This document shows, piece by piece, positions 12,972 to 22,644 of a DNA stretch of 33,260 nucleotides. This DNA is from an uncultured Bacteroidales bacterium (GTDB lineage Bacteria; Bacteroidota; Bacteroidia; Bacteroidales; CAIXZF01): contig CAIXZF010000040.1 in the NCBI GenBank assembly GCA_903923925.1, forward strand, positions 1-33,260, written 5' to 3'. A program made the position numbers and the translations under genes. The notes below the pieces were generated by a model, which saw only the letters and a list, made by a program, of their open reading frames with translations, searched no databases and had not been told where the DNA came from. Each line of letters starts with the position of its first letter. Positions within the stretch are counted from its first letter, which is position 1.

Positions 12972-13046
12972 TGGTAGCCTCACTAGGAATCGAACCTAGA
13001 TTTAAAGTTTAGGAAACTTCCGTTCTATCCATTGAACTATGAAGCC
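12972..13046 (-). tRNA. tRNA-Arg (anticodon CCT)
   Basis: The minus strand folds into a full cloverleaf: acceptor GGCTTCA with TGAGGCT (two G-U pairs), D arm GTTC...GAAC, anticodon loop TTCCTAA giving CCT, T arm CTAGG-TTCGATT-CCTAG, discriminator A and an encoded CCA (12972-12974). It reads AGG codons. Its 3' end faces the accessory region, the usual integration side for genomic islands. Confidence 0.95.
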
Positions 13047-13059
13047 AGTTTTCAGACTG

Positions 13060-13090
13060 CGAAATTACATTTTTATCACGAATTTGCAAT
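13060..13090 (-). promoter_or_regulatory. promoter of tRNA-Arg
   Basis: On the minus strand ATTG (13087-13090), 19 bases, TAATTTCG (13060-13067). Both boxes differ by one base from TTTG and TAnnTTTG, with the consensus spacing, and the tRNA begins 13 bases downstream. Confidence 0.6.
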
Positions 13091-13182
13091 GAATATACCT
13101 CTGGCTTTGATTCTATTCATTTTCAATATTTTATAACTACGTTGTGCTGGATTTTCAAAGTGGAATTTTCAGGAAAATATTC

Positions 13183-13190
13183 TATTTTTG
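13183..13190 (+). promoter_or_regulatory. -7 box upstream of the CotH gene
   Basis: TATTTTTG matches TAnnTTTG exactly, 14 to 26 bases before the two candidate ATG codons (13205, 13217). No clear -33 box. If real, translation cannot begin at the earlier TTG at 13142. Confidence 0.4.
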
Positions 13191-13216
13191 ATTCTTCATC
13201 TTTAATGATACTGCTC

Positions 13217-15250
13217 ATGGTCCGAATCTTTACGTTTGTCTTTTCATTCCTTTGCCTCCATAGTATCGCACAAACTTTCTCTGGAACTGGTGGCCCTATT
13301 CTTGATGATGGCTCCAATAATTTTTACACTCTTACCAGCAACGGAGTTACCCCCGCTACCATGGACACAAACTATGGATTGGAAACTGTATGCATCAATC
13401 TTACGCATACCTGGGACGACGACCTTGTTATTACGCTTATTGCACCTGATGGTACTGAATTTGAACTAAGCTCCCGAAATGGAGGTGATGGTGATAACTA
13501 CACGAATACCTGCTTCAACTATTCTGCAGCAACACCGATTTACCTTTCCAGCCCTCCTTTTACAGGTACTTTTAAACCGGAAGGAACAATGTCAATGGTT
13601 AACAACGGACAGAATGCCAACGGATTATGGACATTGCATATCCTCGACACCTATCCTTTTGCTGATCAGGGCGACCTCCTTAACTGGTCGATTACTTTTG
13701 GTGACCAACCTGCAAAACCCTTCCCTTTTTCTTTTGCAAATCTGCCTTTAGTTGTTATCTCAACTCATGGTGTTGTTATCCCAAATGATCCGAAAATACC
13801 CGGAGAAATGCGAATAATCAAAAATCCGAACAACTTGCCTAACCATGTTACTGATTCAGCAAATGTGTATTCAGGAAAAATCGGAATTGAACTAAGAGGC
13901 CACAGTGCGCAGGGAATGCCAAAAAGAAGCTATTCTCTTGAAACCCGCTCCAACAATGTTAGCAGCCTCGACGTTTCATTGCTGGGTATGCCGGCTGAAA
14001 ATGACTGGGTTCTCATTGCCAATTATTCCGATAAATCCCTGCTTAGAAATTACTATACCTACTTTATGTACCGGAAAATGGGCCATTGGGCACCCCGAAT
14101 GGAATTCTGTGAAGTAATGATTGATGGCGAATACCAAGGTATCTACCTGCTTGGTGAAAAGATAAAACGCGGTGGCGACAGAGTAGATATTCACTCAATT
14201 TCTGTAAACGATACCATTGGGTCCAATCTTTCGGGAGGATATATTTTCAAAATCGATTGGGAGGATCCTGGTGATATCGGCTGGAATTCAAACTATACTG
14301 CGGTAAATGCTACTAATAACCTGAAATATCTCTTCGTATATCCCAAACCCGAAAATGTAAAGCCAGCCCAAATTGCCTATATGAAAAGCTATGTAGATAG
14401 TTTTGAAAGTGTAATGTATGGGCCTCAATTTGCTGACTCCTTAACCGGATACAGGCAATATATTGATGAACAGAGCTTTATCGATTATATTATACTTACT
14501 GAATACACTAAAAATGTTGATGGGTTGCGCCTTAGCACCTATTTCTACAAGGACAGAGACGGCAAAATTACTGCCGGCCCTCCATGGGATTATGACTTGT
14601 CGTGGGGAAATGCTGACTATTTAGAATGCTACCTGCCAACTGGCTGGGACTATATTGTCCAGCAATCTTATACCAACCAGTGTGCTTTCTGGTGGCAACG
14701 CTTTTTTCAGGATCCTCTTTTTCAAAACAGACTTAGATGCCGCTGGACCCAACTCCATCAAGACATTCTTAATCCTGTTACAATTAACCATGAACTGGAT
14801 TCTCTGGCAAATGTTCTGGGCGTTTCAACAGCTCTGAATTTTACAAAATGGCCTATTCTGGGTATTTATGTATGGCCTAACCCTGCTCCGATTCCAACTA
14901 CATATACCGGCGAAATTGAGAAAATTAAAGACTGGGCAACACTTCGGACTACCTGGCTCGAAAACCACTGGCCGGGAAGCTGTAACCTTTATTCTGGTAT
15001 TAATGATGAAAATAGCGATGTACTTTCCACTGTCTTTCCAAACCCGAATGATGGCTCTTTCCAATTGGTAATTAGTGGGACAGAACAATCAGGAAAGGTT
15101 GATATTCTGGACATTACAGGTAAAAAAGTATACTCATCAGTAATTGAATCTCAGCAAACTGATTTCGCTACTGACCTTAAACCAGGAATCTATTTTCTGA
15201 GATATGAAGGCAAAACAATGCAATGGACAAAAAAATTGATTGTCAGGTAG
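13217..15250 (+). CDS. secreted CotH-kinase-family protein with P-domain and T9SS tail
   Basis: About 677 residues. A signal peptide (MVRIFTFVFSFLCLHSIAQ) is followed by a proprotein-convertase P-domain (about 20-165: WDDDLVITLIAPDGTEFEL, GLWTLHILDTYPFADQGDLLNWSI). A CotH domain comes next (about 175-590: RGHSAQGMPKRSYSLE, DWVLIANYSDKSLLRNY, GIYLLGEKIKRGGDRVDI, GPPWDYDLSWGN). The end is a type IX secretion sorting domain (FPNPNDGSFQL ... GIYFLRYEGKTMQWTKKLIV). CotH proteins are atypical kinases or spore-coat-like proteins; in Bacteroidota they are exported and possibly surface-attached, substrate unknown. I place the start at ATG 13217, or 13205; the longer TTG start at 13142 adds a non-signal sequence and lies upstream of a -7 box. 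It stands alone, convergent with metG 18 bp away. Confidence 0.9.
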   Translation: MVRIFTFVFSFLCLHSIAQTFSGTGGPILDDGSNNFYTLTSNGVTPATMDTNYGLETVCINLTHTWDDDLVITLIAPDGTEFELSSRNGGDGDNYTNTCFNYSAATPIYLSSPPFTGTFKPEGTMSMVNNGQNANGLWTLHILDTYPFADQGDLLNWSITFGDQPAKPFPFSFANLPLVVISTHGVVIPNDPKIPGEMRIIKNPNNLPNHVTDSANVYSGKIGIELRGHSAQGMPKRSYSLETRSNNVSSLDVSLLGMPAENDWVLIANYSDKSLLRNYYTYFMYRKMGHWAPRMEFCEVMIDGEYQGIYLLGEKIKRGGDRVDIHSISVNDTIGSNLSGGYIFKIDWEDPGDIGWNSNYTAVNATNNLKYLFVYPKPENVKPAQIAYMKSYVDSFESVMYGPQFADSLTGYRQYIDEQSFIDYIILTEYTKNVDGLRLSTYFYKDRDGKITAGPPWDYDLSWGNADYLECYLPTGWDYIVQQSYTNQCAFWWQRFFQDPLFQNRLRCRWTQLHQDILNPVTINHELDSLANVLGVSTALNFTKWPILGIYVWPNPAPIPTTYTGEIEKIKDWATLRTTWLENHWPGSCNLYSGINDENSDVLSTVFPNPNDGSFQLVISGTEQSGKVDILDITGKKVYSSVIESQQTDFATDLKPGIYFLRYEGKTMQWTKKLIVR

Positions 15251-15268
15251 ATGAGATTATTATCCTTC

Positions 15269-17326
15269 CTACTTCACGGTAGAACCATTGTGAAATTCAT
15301 CAGCAGGCGACACAAAAGTTAAGCGATGATTACTGTCCTCAGCCATCAGAATCATTCCATGGGAAACTATTCCTTTGATTTCCCTGGCTTGAAGATTGGC
15401 AAGAATACAAACCTTTTTCCCGATAATATTCTCAGGTTCATAAAACTCTGCTATTCCAGAAACCAGAGTACGTACATCGATGCCGGTATCAACCTTTAGT
15501 TTCAGAAGTTTTTTTGTCTTCGGAACTTTTTCGGCTTCAAGAATTGTAGCAGTACGGATATCCATCGTACAGAAGTCATCGTAGGAGATATCGGATTTTA
15601 CGGGAACAACTTCCACCGTTTTAGGCTGGTTATCTATTTTTGTTTGCTGCAACTTTTGCACCTGTGCTTCAATAGCATCGTCATCAATTCTTTCGAAAAG
15701 AAAGGCAGGCTGGTTTAACTGATGACCAGCAGTAAGAAGATCAATTCTGCCACCATCAGCCCAGTTTGTAGAACCCAGATTCATCATCTCCTTAGCCTTC
15801 TCTGAAGTAAATGGAAGGAAAGGTTCCCCCACAACAGTAAGATTCGCACAAATCTGGAGGCTTAGATTTAAAATAGTCCCAACCCTGACAGGCTCTTCCT
15901 TAAACTTTTTCCAAGGTTCTTGTTCTGTAAGGTATTTATTGCCCAACCTGGCAAGATTCATCAGCTCATTCAAGGCCTCACGGAAACGATAGTTTTCAAT
16001 ACTTATAGATATCCTCTTGGGGAATGAAGCAATTTCTTCAATCAAAGCTTCATCTTCAGGTATCAATTCATCAACAGCAGGCACCAGACCTTTGAAATAT
16101 TTATCAGTAAGAACAAGTGTGCGGTTGATGAAGTTTCCTAAAATTGCAAGCAATTCATTGTTGTTTCTGGCCTGAAAATCCTTCCATGTGAAGTCGTTAT
16201 CTTTTGATTCAGGAGCATTCGCTGTAAGTACATACCTCAGTACATCCTGTTTTCCGGGGAAATCAGTTAAGTACTCATGTAACCATACTGCCCAGTTTCG
16301 TGAAGTGGAAATTTTATCACCTTCCAGATTTAGAAATTCATTTGCAGGAACATTATCAGGTACAATGTATGAACCTTCGGCATGCAACATTGCCGGAAAG
16401 ATAATACAATGGAAAACGATATTATCTTTCCCTATAAAATGTACCAGCTTGCTATCTTCACTTTTCCACCATTTCTCCCAATCGCGGCCAGGTTCTTCCG
16501 AAGCCCAATGTCTGGTTGCAGAAATATAACCTATTGGTGCATCAAACCAAACATAAAGTACTTTCCCGTCAGCCCCTTCAACCGGAACTTTAACTCCCCA
16601 ATCGAGGTCGCGGGTAACCGCGCGTGGCTGCAAACCCTGATCGAGCCACGATTTACACTGGCCATATACATTTGTCTTCCAGTCGTCCTTATGCCCTTTA
16701 AGAATCCAGTCCTTTAACCAAACCTCATACTGATCGAGGGGCAGATACCAATGCCTGGTTTCTTTCATCACAGGCAGATTTCCACTCAGAACAGACCTGG
16801 GATTAATAAGGTCGGTAGCATTGAGAGAAGTGCCACATTTTTCACACTGGTCGCCGTAAGCACGATCATTGTTGCAATGCGGACAGGTTCCTGTTACATA
16901 GCGGTCGGCAAGAAACTGCCCTGTTTCTTCATCATAAAGCTGCTGTGAGTTTTTTTCAATGAAATTTCCCTGATCGTACATTTTTTTAAAAAATGCTGAA
17001 GCTGTTTCGTGATGGATGGGAGCAGAAGTCCTTGAATAAATATCAAAGGAGATCCCAAGTTCCTTAAAGGATTGTTTAATAATCTGATGGAATTTATCTA
17101 CAATTTCCTGTGGAGATTTACCTTCCTGTCTCGCCTTAATAGTAATTGGAACACCATGCTCGTCGGATCCCCCGATAAAAAGCACCTCTTCTCCTTTCAG
17201 GCGCTGGTAGCGGGCGTAAATATCAGCCGGAACATAAACACCTGCCAGATGACCGATATGTATAGGACCATTGGCATAAGGTAAAGCACTTGTTATAGTA
17301 AAGCGTTTGGGTTGAGTTGATGACAT
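15269..17326 (-). CDS. metG: methionyl-tRNA synthetase
   Basis: The 685-residue enzyme charges tRNA-Met in the cytoplasm. It is a class I synthetase: HIGH motif at 23-26 ([10 protein letters not shown]), FIGGSDEHG (50-58), zinc knuckle cysteines C148, C151, C161 and C164, [14 protein letters not shown] (261-274), and the KMSKS loop as KISTS (338-342). The C-terminal 105 residues (from about 580: [20 protein letters not shown] ... [17 protein letters not shown]) form the EMAP/Trbp111-type tRNA-binding domain, as usual in Bacteroidota enzymes. It is the last gene of gltX-folB-metG, 45 bp after folB. Start ATG at 17324-17326. Confidence 0.98.
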   Translation of the reverse strand: MSSTQPKRFTITSALPYANGPIHIGHLAGVYVPADIYARYQRLKGEEVLFIGGSDEHGVPITIKARQEGKSPQEIVDKFHQIIKQSFKELGISFDIYSRTSAPIHHETASAFFKKMYDQGNFIEKNSQQLYDEETGQFLADRYVTGTCPHCNNDRAYGDQCEKCGTSLNATDLINPRSVLSGNLPVMKETRHWYLPLDQYEVWLKDWILKGHKDDWKTNVYGQCKSWLDQGLQPRAVTRDLDWGVKVPVEGADGKVLYVWFDAPIGYISATRHWASEEPGRDWEKWWKSEDSKLVHFIGKDNIVFHCIIFPAMLHAEGSYIVPDNVPANEFLNLEGDKISTSRNWAVWLHEYLTDFPGKQDVLRYVLTANAPESKDNDFTWKDFQARNNNELLAILGNFINRTLVLTDKYFKGLVPAVDELIPEDEALIEEIASFPKRISISIENYRFREALNELMNLARLGNKYLTEQEPWKKFKEEPVRVGTILNLSLQICANLTVVGEPFLPFTSEKAKEMMNLGSTNWADGGRIDLLTAGHQLNQPAFLFERIDDDAIEAQVQKLQQTKIDNQPKTVEVVPVKSDISYDDFCTMDIRTATILEAEKVPKTKKLLKLKVDTGIDVRTLVSGIAEFYEPENIIGKKVCILANLQAREIKGIVSHGMILMAEDSNHRLTFVSPADEFHNGSTVK

Positions 17327-17371
17327 TTCTCTTGATATTTATTCCTGAATCTTTAAATCTGATACTAATAA

Positions 17372-17731
17372 TTAAGCATTGTTCTTCTCCAGCTCAATGC
17401 TAACATTCTCCATTTTTCCACCAACTGGCGGATTCATTTTCGAGACTTTAATCCGGGCATATGTAATAGAAGGATATTCTCTACAGACTGCCTCCAGTAT
17501 TCTTCTGCCAACATGCTCCAGAAGTCTGGATTTTATCTCCATTTCAGCCTTAATAAGATGATATACTGCCTGGTAATTAACAGTCTTGTGAAGATCGTCG
17601 GTTTCCTCTGCCTCAGAAGTTTCGGTTTCAAAACTTAGGTTAACAAGAAAGCGGGTGCCTATAATTTGTTCCTCCGCAAAACAACCATGATAGGCAAAGA
17701 ATTCCATATTTTCAAGACTGATAAGTGCCAT
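17372..17731 (-). CDS. folB: dihydroneopterin aldolase
   Basis: This 119-residue enzyme of folate synthesis cleaves 7,8-dihydroneopterin to 6-hydroxymethyl-dihydropterin and glycolaldehyde. It shows FFAYHGCFAEEQIIG (11-25) with substrate-binding glutamate near 21, NYQAVYHLI with Tyr53, LLEHVGRRI around Glu72, and the catalytic lysine K98 in KVSKMNPPVGG (96-105). The length is normal. It begins one base after the gltX stop codon and precedes metG by 45 bp, so the three are almost surely one transcript. Clustering with synthetases seems to be convenience of growth-linked expression; no functional link is known to me. Confidence 0.95.
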   Translation of the reverse strand: MALISLENMEFFAYHGCFAEEQIIGTRFLVNLSFETETSEAEETDDLHKTVNYQAVYHLIKAEMEIKSRLLEHVGRRILEAVCREYPSITYARIKVSKMNPPVGGKMENVSIELEKNNA

Positions 17732-17732
17732 T

Positions 17733-19253
17733 TTAATTATCTAATTTATAGTGTTTCATTCTTCTGAGCGTTGCATCCTTGCCAATATGGTGCATAATAT
17801 CGAACATTCCCGGACCACCCCCCATTCCGGTTACCACGAGCCTGAGAGGTGATAAAACAGCAGCTGTTCCCAGATTCTTTGTCTCCAGGTAATTTTTGAA
17901 AGCTGTTTCAAGCTCATCCGAGTGTGAGAAATCAGTCGATTCAAAAACAAGTCGCAGATTTTCAATAATTTCGGCAGTTTCTGGTTTCCAGCGTTTTTTA
18001 ATAGTTTCAGCATCAAATGTAACAGGATCCAGGAAGAAAAACAGAGATTGGGGTAGCAAATCTCCAATCAATACAATTCTCTCCTTTATAAGATGAGCTG
18101 CATGATCGACATATTCAATGGCAGGCCAGGCAATTCCAGCCTCATCCAACTGTTTTCTCAAAAGCAGACCAAGAATTATATCATCCTTTGTTTTCAGATA
18201 ATGCTGATTGAACCATCTGGCTTTTTCAAGATCAAATTTTGCCCCTGCTTTATTAACTCTTTCCAGCGAAAAGGATTGTATAAGATCTTCAATATCAAAT
18301 ATTTCCTGTTCTGTTCCTGGATTCCAGCCAAGAAAAGCCAGGAAATTGATAAAAGCATCAGGTAAATATCCGGCTTCCCTGTAACCCGATGAAACTTCTC
18401 CTGTTACCGGGTCCGTCCAACGAAGCGGAAATACTGGAAATCCCAGTCTGTCGCCATCACGCTTGCTCAGTTTACCATTACCATCAGGTTTTAAAAGCAG
18501 TGGCAGATGTGCAAAAGCCGGCATTACATTTTCCCAACCCAGAAAGCGGTATAATAGTACGTGAAGTGGCGCAGAAGGCAACCACTCCTCTCCTCTTATC
18601 ACGTGCGTAATTTTCATTTCATGATCATCAACAACATTCGCAAGATGATAGGTTGGCATACCATCCGACTTAAACAGAACTTTATCGTCGAGGGTAGTTG
18701 TATTAACAACAACCTCACCACGAATCAGATCAGTAAGCCTTACTTCCTGATTTTCAGGCATTTTAATTCTTATCACATACTGCTCGCCCTTTTCCAGCCT
18801 GGTTCTGACTTCCTCCTCAGAAAGTGTAAGGGAATTCCTGAGCGTAAGTCTTGTTTTTCCATCATACTGGAACATTCCTTTGCTGATTTTATGCTCTTCA
18901 GTTCTTCTTAGTTCCAGTTCTTCGGCAGTATCAAAGGCATAATATGCATGTCCATCTTTTACAAGCTGCTCAGCAAAAGGCTTGTAGGATTCTTTTCGTT
19001 CACTCTGACGGTATGGTCCGTAAGGACCTCCAATGCTAACGCCTTCATCGAAATAAATCCCACACCAGGATAAAGCCTCTATAATATATTGCTCGGCACC
19101 AGGCACAAAGCGACCCTGGTCTGTATCTTCGATACGCAGTATGAAAGTTCCGCCTAATTGTTTGGCGAACAAATAATTATATAATGCTGTACGAACACCC
19201 CCTATATGAAGTGGCCCTGTGGGTGAGGGTGCAAATCTGACTCTGACTGACAT
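17733..19253 (-). CDS. gltX: glutamyl-tRNA synthetase
   Basis: The 506-residue class I synthetase attaches glutamate to tRNA-Glu. Motifs: RFAPSPTGPLHIGGVRTALY (6-25) with the HIGH-type HIGG at 16-19, FILRIEDTDQGR (37-48), GMPTYHLANVVDDHEM (198-213), and KLSKRDGD (261-268), the KMSKS loop. The C-terminal anticodon-binding domain includes INFLAFLGWNPG and the end LGTAAVLSPLRLVVTGMGGGPGMFDIM. It leads gltX-folB-metG and is preceded on the same strand by tRNA-Gln and a terminator. From sequence I cannot tell whether it also charges tRNA-Gln. Start ATG at 19251-19253. Confidence 0.98.
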   Translation of the reverse strand: MSVRVRFAPSPTGPLHIGGVRTALYNYLFAKQLGGTFILRIEDTDQGRFVPGAEQYIIEALSWCGIYFDEGVSIGGPYGPYRQSERKESYKPFAEQLVKDGHAYYAFDTAEELELRRTEEHKISKGMFQYDGKTRLTLRNSLTLSEEEVRTRLEKGEQYVIRIKMPENQEVRLTDLIRGEVVVNTTTLDDKVLFKSDGMPTYHLANVVDDHEMKITHVIRGEEWLPSAPLHVLLYRFLGWENVMPAFAHLPLLLKPDGNGKLSKRDGDRLGFPVFPLRWTDPVTGEVSSGYREAGYLPDAFINFLAFLGWNPGTEQEIFDIEDLIQSFSLERVNKAGAKFDLEKARWFNQHYLKTKDDIILGLLLRKQLDEAGIAWPAIEYVDHAAHLIKERIVLIGDLLPQSLFFFLDPVTFDAETIKKRWKPETAEIIENLRLVFESTDFSHSDELETAFKNYLETKNLGTAAVLSPLRLVVTGMGGGPGMFDIMHHIGKDATLRRMKHYKLDN

Positions 19254-19278
19254 TTTTACTTTATATTTAAATTTCCAT

Positions 19279-19312
19279 AAAAAAACCCTGCAAATATACT
19301 ATTTACAGGGTT
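19279..19312 (-). terminator. intrinsic terminator between tRNA-Gln and gltX
   Basis: On the minus strand AACCCTGTAAATA, loop GTA, TATTTGCAGGGTT, then a T-run (13-bp stem with one G-U pair). It ends the tRNA-Gln transcript, so gltX probably needs its own promoter or read-through. Confidence 0.8.
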
Positions 19313-19319
19313 ATGAAAG

Positions 19320-19390
19320 TTGACCTACCAGGATTCGAACCTAGACCGAAAGTACCAAAAACTTTTGTGCTACCGTTACACCATAGGTCA
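19320..19390 (-). tRNA. tRNA-Gln (anticodon TTG)
   Basis: Minus-strand cloverleaf: acceptor TGACCTA with TAGGTCA, D arm GTG...CAC, anticodon loop TTTTGGT giving TTG, T arm around GGTTCGAATCC, discriminator A at 19320. CCA is not encoded, unlike the tRNA-Arg gene of this window. Confidence 0.93.
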
Positions 19391-19411
19391 ATCCGAATTT
19401 TTTTCAGCGTG

Positions 19412-19442
19412 CAAAAGTACTAAAATTATTTTAAGTTGCAAA
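19412..19442 (-). promoter_or_regulatory. promoter of tRNA-Gln
   Basis: On the minus strand TTTG (19439-19442), 19 bases, TACTTTTG (19412-19419): a perfect match to the Bacteroidota consensus, 21 bases before the tRNA. Confidence 0.75.
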
Positions 19443-19560
19443 TTTTTACTTCAATTTTAAACAGAAGCCGCGTTTTATAGGCATGTTTGGTACATTGAAT
19501 TTACTTGACGAATTATTCCATTAATTTTTCTAATTTCGCCAGTTAAACCAGAATCCTTAC

Positions 19561-22500
19561 ATGAAAAATTACAAACTGATTAACAACGTTTTAGGATGGG
19601 GCACCTTCATCATTGCCTCAATAGTTTACCTGTTAACTGTTGAACCCACTGCCAGTTGGTGGGATTGTGGCGAATATATTGCTACAAGTGTGAAATTGCA
19701 AGTTGGGCACCCACCGGGAGCACCTCTGTTCCAGATGATTGGAAGATTCTTTTCCCTGTTTGCTTTCGGGGATGTTTCCAAGGTTGCCTTAATGGTTAAT
19801 ATCATGTCGGCATTAAGTTCAGGCTTTACTGTTCTGTTTCTTTTCTGGACAATAACCTATTTTGCTAAAAGAATTGCCTTAAAATCCGGCGAATTAACAG
19901 ATGGAAAAGTTATTGCTATCATGGGCAGTGCAGTGGTTGGTTCACTTGCTTATACTTTTTCAGATTCAGCATGGTTTTCGGCAGAAGAAGGTGAAGTTTA
20001 CGCTATGTCTTCATTTTTCACAGCTCTGGTATTCTGGTTAATCCTGAAGTGGGATGAAGTTGCCGATGAACAGCATTCAAACAGATGGATTATAATGATA
20101 GCCTTTGTTATCGGGCTTTCTATCGGGGTCCACCTTTTAAATTTACTGGCCATCCCTGCTATTTCATTTGTTTATTATTTCAGAAAATACAAATCAACCA
20201 ACAAAGGAATGATGATAACAGCCCTATTGTCTATCATAATTCTTGCTGTGGTAATGTATTTTATTATCCCCTGGATTGTTAAACTATCAGGTCAATTTGA
20301 GCTATTATTCGTAAATAGTTTCGGATTACCATTCAACTCAGGTACAGTTGCTTATTTTATGATTTTAATTGGTGGACTTGTAGCAGGAATTTATTACACC
20401 GGCAAACACCAAAGAGTTCTGATGAACACCATATTGCTGGCTTTCACTTTCATCTTAATCGGTTATTCATCATTTTTTATGCTGGTAATCCGTTCGAATG
20501 CCAACACACCTATTAATGAAAATGCTCCGAAGGATGCTATCGGACTTCTATCCTACCTGAATCGTGAACAATATGGTACATGGCCATTATTTACCGGACA
20601 GTATTATAATGCTCCAATTGTTTCTTATGAAGATGGAAGCCCTGTATACCAGAGAGATGATAAATCAGGAAAGTATATTATTACGGATGACAGGAAACAA
20701 ACAGAGCCTGTATTCGATCCACGCTTTACAACTTTCTTTCCCCGCATGTGGAGCAATCAGAAATCAAGCCATGTGAGCGCTTACAAAGAATGGGGTGGTG
20801 ATGGAGGAACTCCTATTACTGTTTCAAAAGGGAATAACGGGGAAACCGAAACTATATACAAACCATCTTTCGGGCAAAACCTTGCATTTTTCTTCAAATA
20901 CCAGATCGGGCACATGTATTTCCGGTATTTTATGTGGAATTTTGCCGGCCGGCAAAATGATGTTGAAGGATATGGTGGTGCCGAAAACGGAAACTGGATT
21001 TGCGGTATCCCCTTTATTGATAATCTGCGTTTAGGTAATCAGGACAATCTTCCGGAAAGTATGCAAAGCCCGGCAAAGAATAAGTTCTACCTTCTCCCGC
21101 TTATCCTTGGTGTTATTGGTTTGTTTTTTCACATTAACAAGACTTATAAGGACAGTATCATTATTGCCTTTCTCTTCATAATGACAGGTTTGGCTATTGT
21201 TATCTATTTGAACCAGACCCCCTATCAGCCACGTGAAAGAGATTACAGTTATGCGGGTTCTTTCTACGCATTCACTATCTGGATAGGACTTGGAGTAATG
21301 GCACTGTGGGAATGGCTGCCTAAAAAATGGAACCAGGTGGCTACTGGCTTGGGTGTTACTGTATTGTGTCTTGCTCTTGTTCCGGCAATTATGGGAAAAG
21401 AAGGCTGGGCTGATCATAATCGTGCCGGAAAAACTGCCTGCCGCGACTTTGCAATGAACTACCTTTCCTCCTGCGCTCCAAACGCTATTCTGATAACAAA
21501 CGGGGATAACGACACCTTCCCTCTCTGGTACGCTCAGGAAGTTGAAGGTTTCCGAACGGATGTTCGTGTTGTTAATTACATGCTTTCGTCCGGTGAATGG
21601 TATATTCATCAGCTTCAACGCAAAATCTATGACTCTGAGCCGGTTCCGCTAACACTTCCTGCTGCTAAATATGATAAAGGGATTAATGAATATATTCCTT
21701 TTTATGATATGAAAATTGAGGGTTATACCAATCTCAAAGAAATCATAACATTTATCAACAGCGATGATGAAAATACAAAACTTCCGCTTCAATCCGGAAA
21801 AAAGATAAGCTATCTCCCAACTAAAAACCTCAGGTTGCCTGTTGATTCAGCTGCTTGCGTGAACAATGGTATTGTGCCCAGGGAACTGGCAGGAAAAATG
21901 GTGAAATCCATAGAGTGGAAAATGAAGAGGACTTACCTTTTTAAAAACGACCTGATGATGATGGACTTTCTGGCCAGCAACAACTGGAAACGTCCGTTGT
22001 ATTTTGCCAACCCTGGTACTATTGACGATGTTTTTGAATTCGACAAATACCTCCATCTTGAAGGCTTTGTATATAAGTTTATGCCAGTACTTTCCAGTAA
22101 TTACATTCAGGGAATGGGTGGTATTTCGCAGGCCAACACAAACTACGATATCCTCATGAACAAGTGCAAATGGGGTAATCTGGCCGATCCGAAAGTTACT
22201 GTCGACAGAGAAAGTTACAGGAATTCAATGATTCCGAAAAACAACTTTCTAAGAACAGCGCAGTTGCTGGTTGATGAAGGAAAGAACGAAAAAGCAATTA
22301 AATTACTGGATCATTGCCAGGAAGTTTTCCCGAACAGCAAGATTCCATTCGATATGTACATGTTGCCGTTTGCCGAAGTTTATTACAAGGCTGGTGCTGC
22401 TGTTAAAGGCAGTGATATTGCTTCAAAACTTGCAGATATTTTTGAAGCCAATATAAAATATTATTCCTCTCTTAAACCAAAGTTTGCCTCTTATTATCAA

Positions 22501-22626
22501 AAAGACAGAGAGCAGGCTGTAATGGTTTTACGCAGACTGGAGCAATTGGCTAAAGAATACAAACAGGATGAACTCAGTAAGCGCCTGGGCGCCTACTTTG
22601 CAGCAAATCCACAGCTTGAAAATTAA
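19561..22626 (+). CDS. DUF2723 membrane protein, first copy (GT-C-like)
   Basis: This 1021-residue integral membrane protein belongs to DUF2723, related to protein O-mannosyltransferases (GT-C fold). The N-terminal half has about a dozen membrane helices; the first loop carries SWWDCGEYIATSVKLQVGHP (32-51) with the acidic residues expected for catalysis, then GAPLFQMIGRFFSLFA. A later loop has the conserved NQTPYQPRERDYSYAGSFYA. The C-terminal 400 residues are extracytoplasmic, with CAPNAILITNGDNDTFPLWY and a TPR-like end (EKAIKLLDHCQEVFPNS). The likely role is transfer of a lipid-linked sugar to envelope proteins or glycans; substrate unknown. It is followed 18 bp later by a full paralogue. 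Start ATG 19561; a TAATTTCG box at 19531-19538 may be its -7 region. Confidence 0.92.
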   Translation: MKNYKLINNVLGWGTFIIASIVYLLTVEPTASWWDCGEYIATSVKLQVGHPPGAPLFQMIGRFFSLFAFGDVSKVALMVNIMSALSSGFTVLFLFWTITYFAKRIALKSGELTDGKVIAIMGSAVVGSLAYTFSDSAWFSAEEGEVYAMSSFFTALVFWLILKWDEVADEQHSNRWIIMIAFVIGLSIGVHLLNLLAIPAISFVYYFRKYKSTNKGMMITALLSIIILAVVMYFIIPWIVKLSGQFELLFVNSFGLPFNSGTVAYFMILIGGLVAGIYYTGKHQRVLMNTILLAFTFILIGYSSFFMLVIRSNANTPINENAPKDAIGLLSYLNREQYGTWPLFTGQYYNAPIVSYEDGSPVYQRDDKSGKYIITDDRKQTEPVFDPRFTTFFPRMWSNQKSSHVSAYKEWGGDGGTPITVSKGNNGETETIYKPSFGQNLAFFFKYQIGHMYFRYFMWNFAGRQNDVEGYGGAENGNWICGIPFIDNLRLGNQDNLPESMQSPAKNKFYLLPLILGVIGLFFHINKTYKDSIIIAFLFIMTGLAIVIYLNQTPYQPRERDYSYAGSFYAFTIWIGLGVMALWEWLPKKWNQVATGLGVTVLCLALVPAIMGKEGWADHNRAGKTACRDFAMNYLSSCAPNAILITNGDNDTFPLWYAQEVEGFRTDVRVVNYMLSSGEWYIHQLQRKIYDSEPVPLTLPAAKYDKGINEYIPFYDMKIEGYTNLKEIITFINSDDENTKLPLQSGKKISYLPTKNLRLPVDSAACVNNGIVPRELAGKMVKSIEWKMKRTYLFKNDLMMMDFLASNNWKRPLYFANPGTIDDVFEFDKYLHLEGFVYKFMPVLSSNYIQGMGGISQANTNYDILMNKCKWGNLADPKVTVDRESYRNSMIPKNNFLRTAQLLVDEGKNEKAIKLLDHCQEVFPNSKIPFDMYMLPFAEVYYKAGAAVKGSDIASKLADIFEANIKYYSSLKPKFASYYQKDREQAVMVLRRLEQLAKEYKQDELSKRLGAYFAANPQLEN

Positions 22627-22644
22627 AAACTGAAACCTTAAGAC

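Noticed and set aside
13142-13204. TTG start for the CotH protein
   Set aside because: It would put 21 non-signal residues before the signal peptide and lies upstream of a perfect -7 box.
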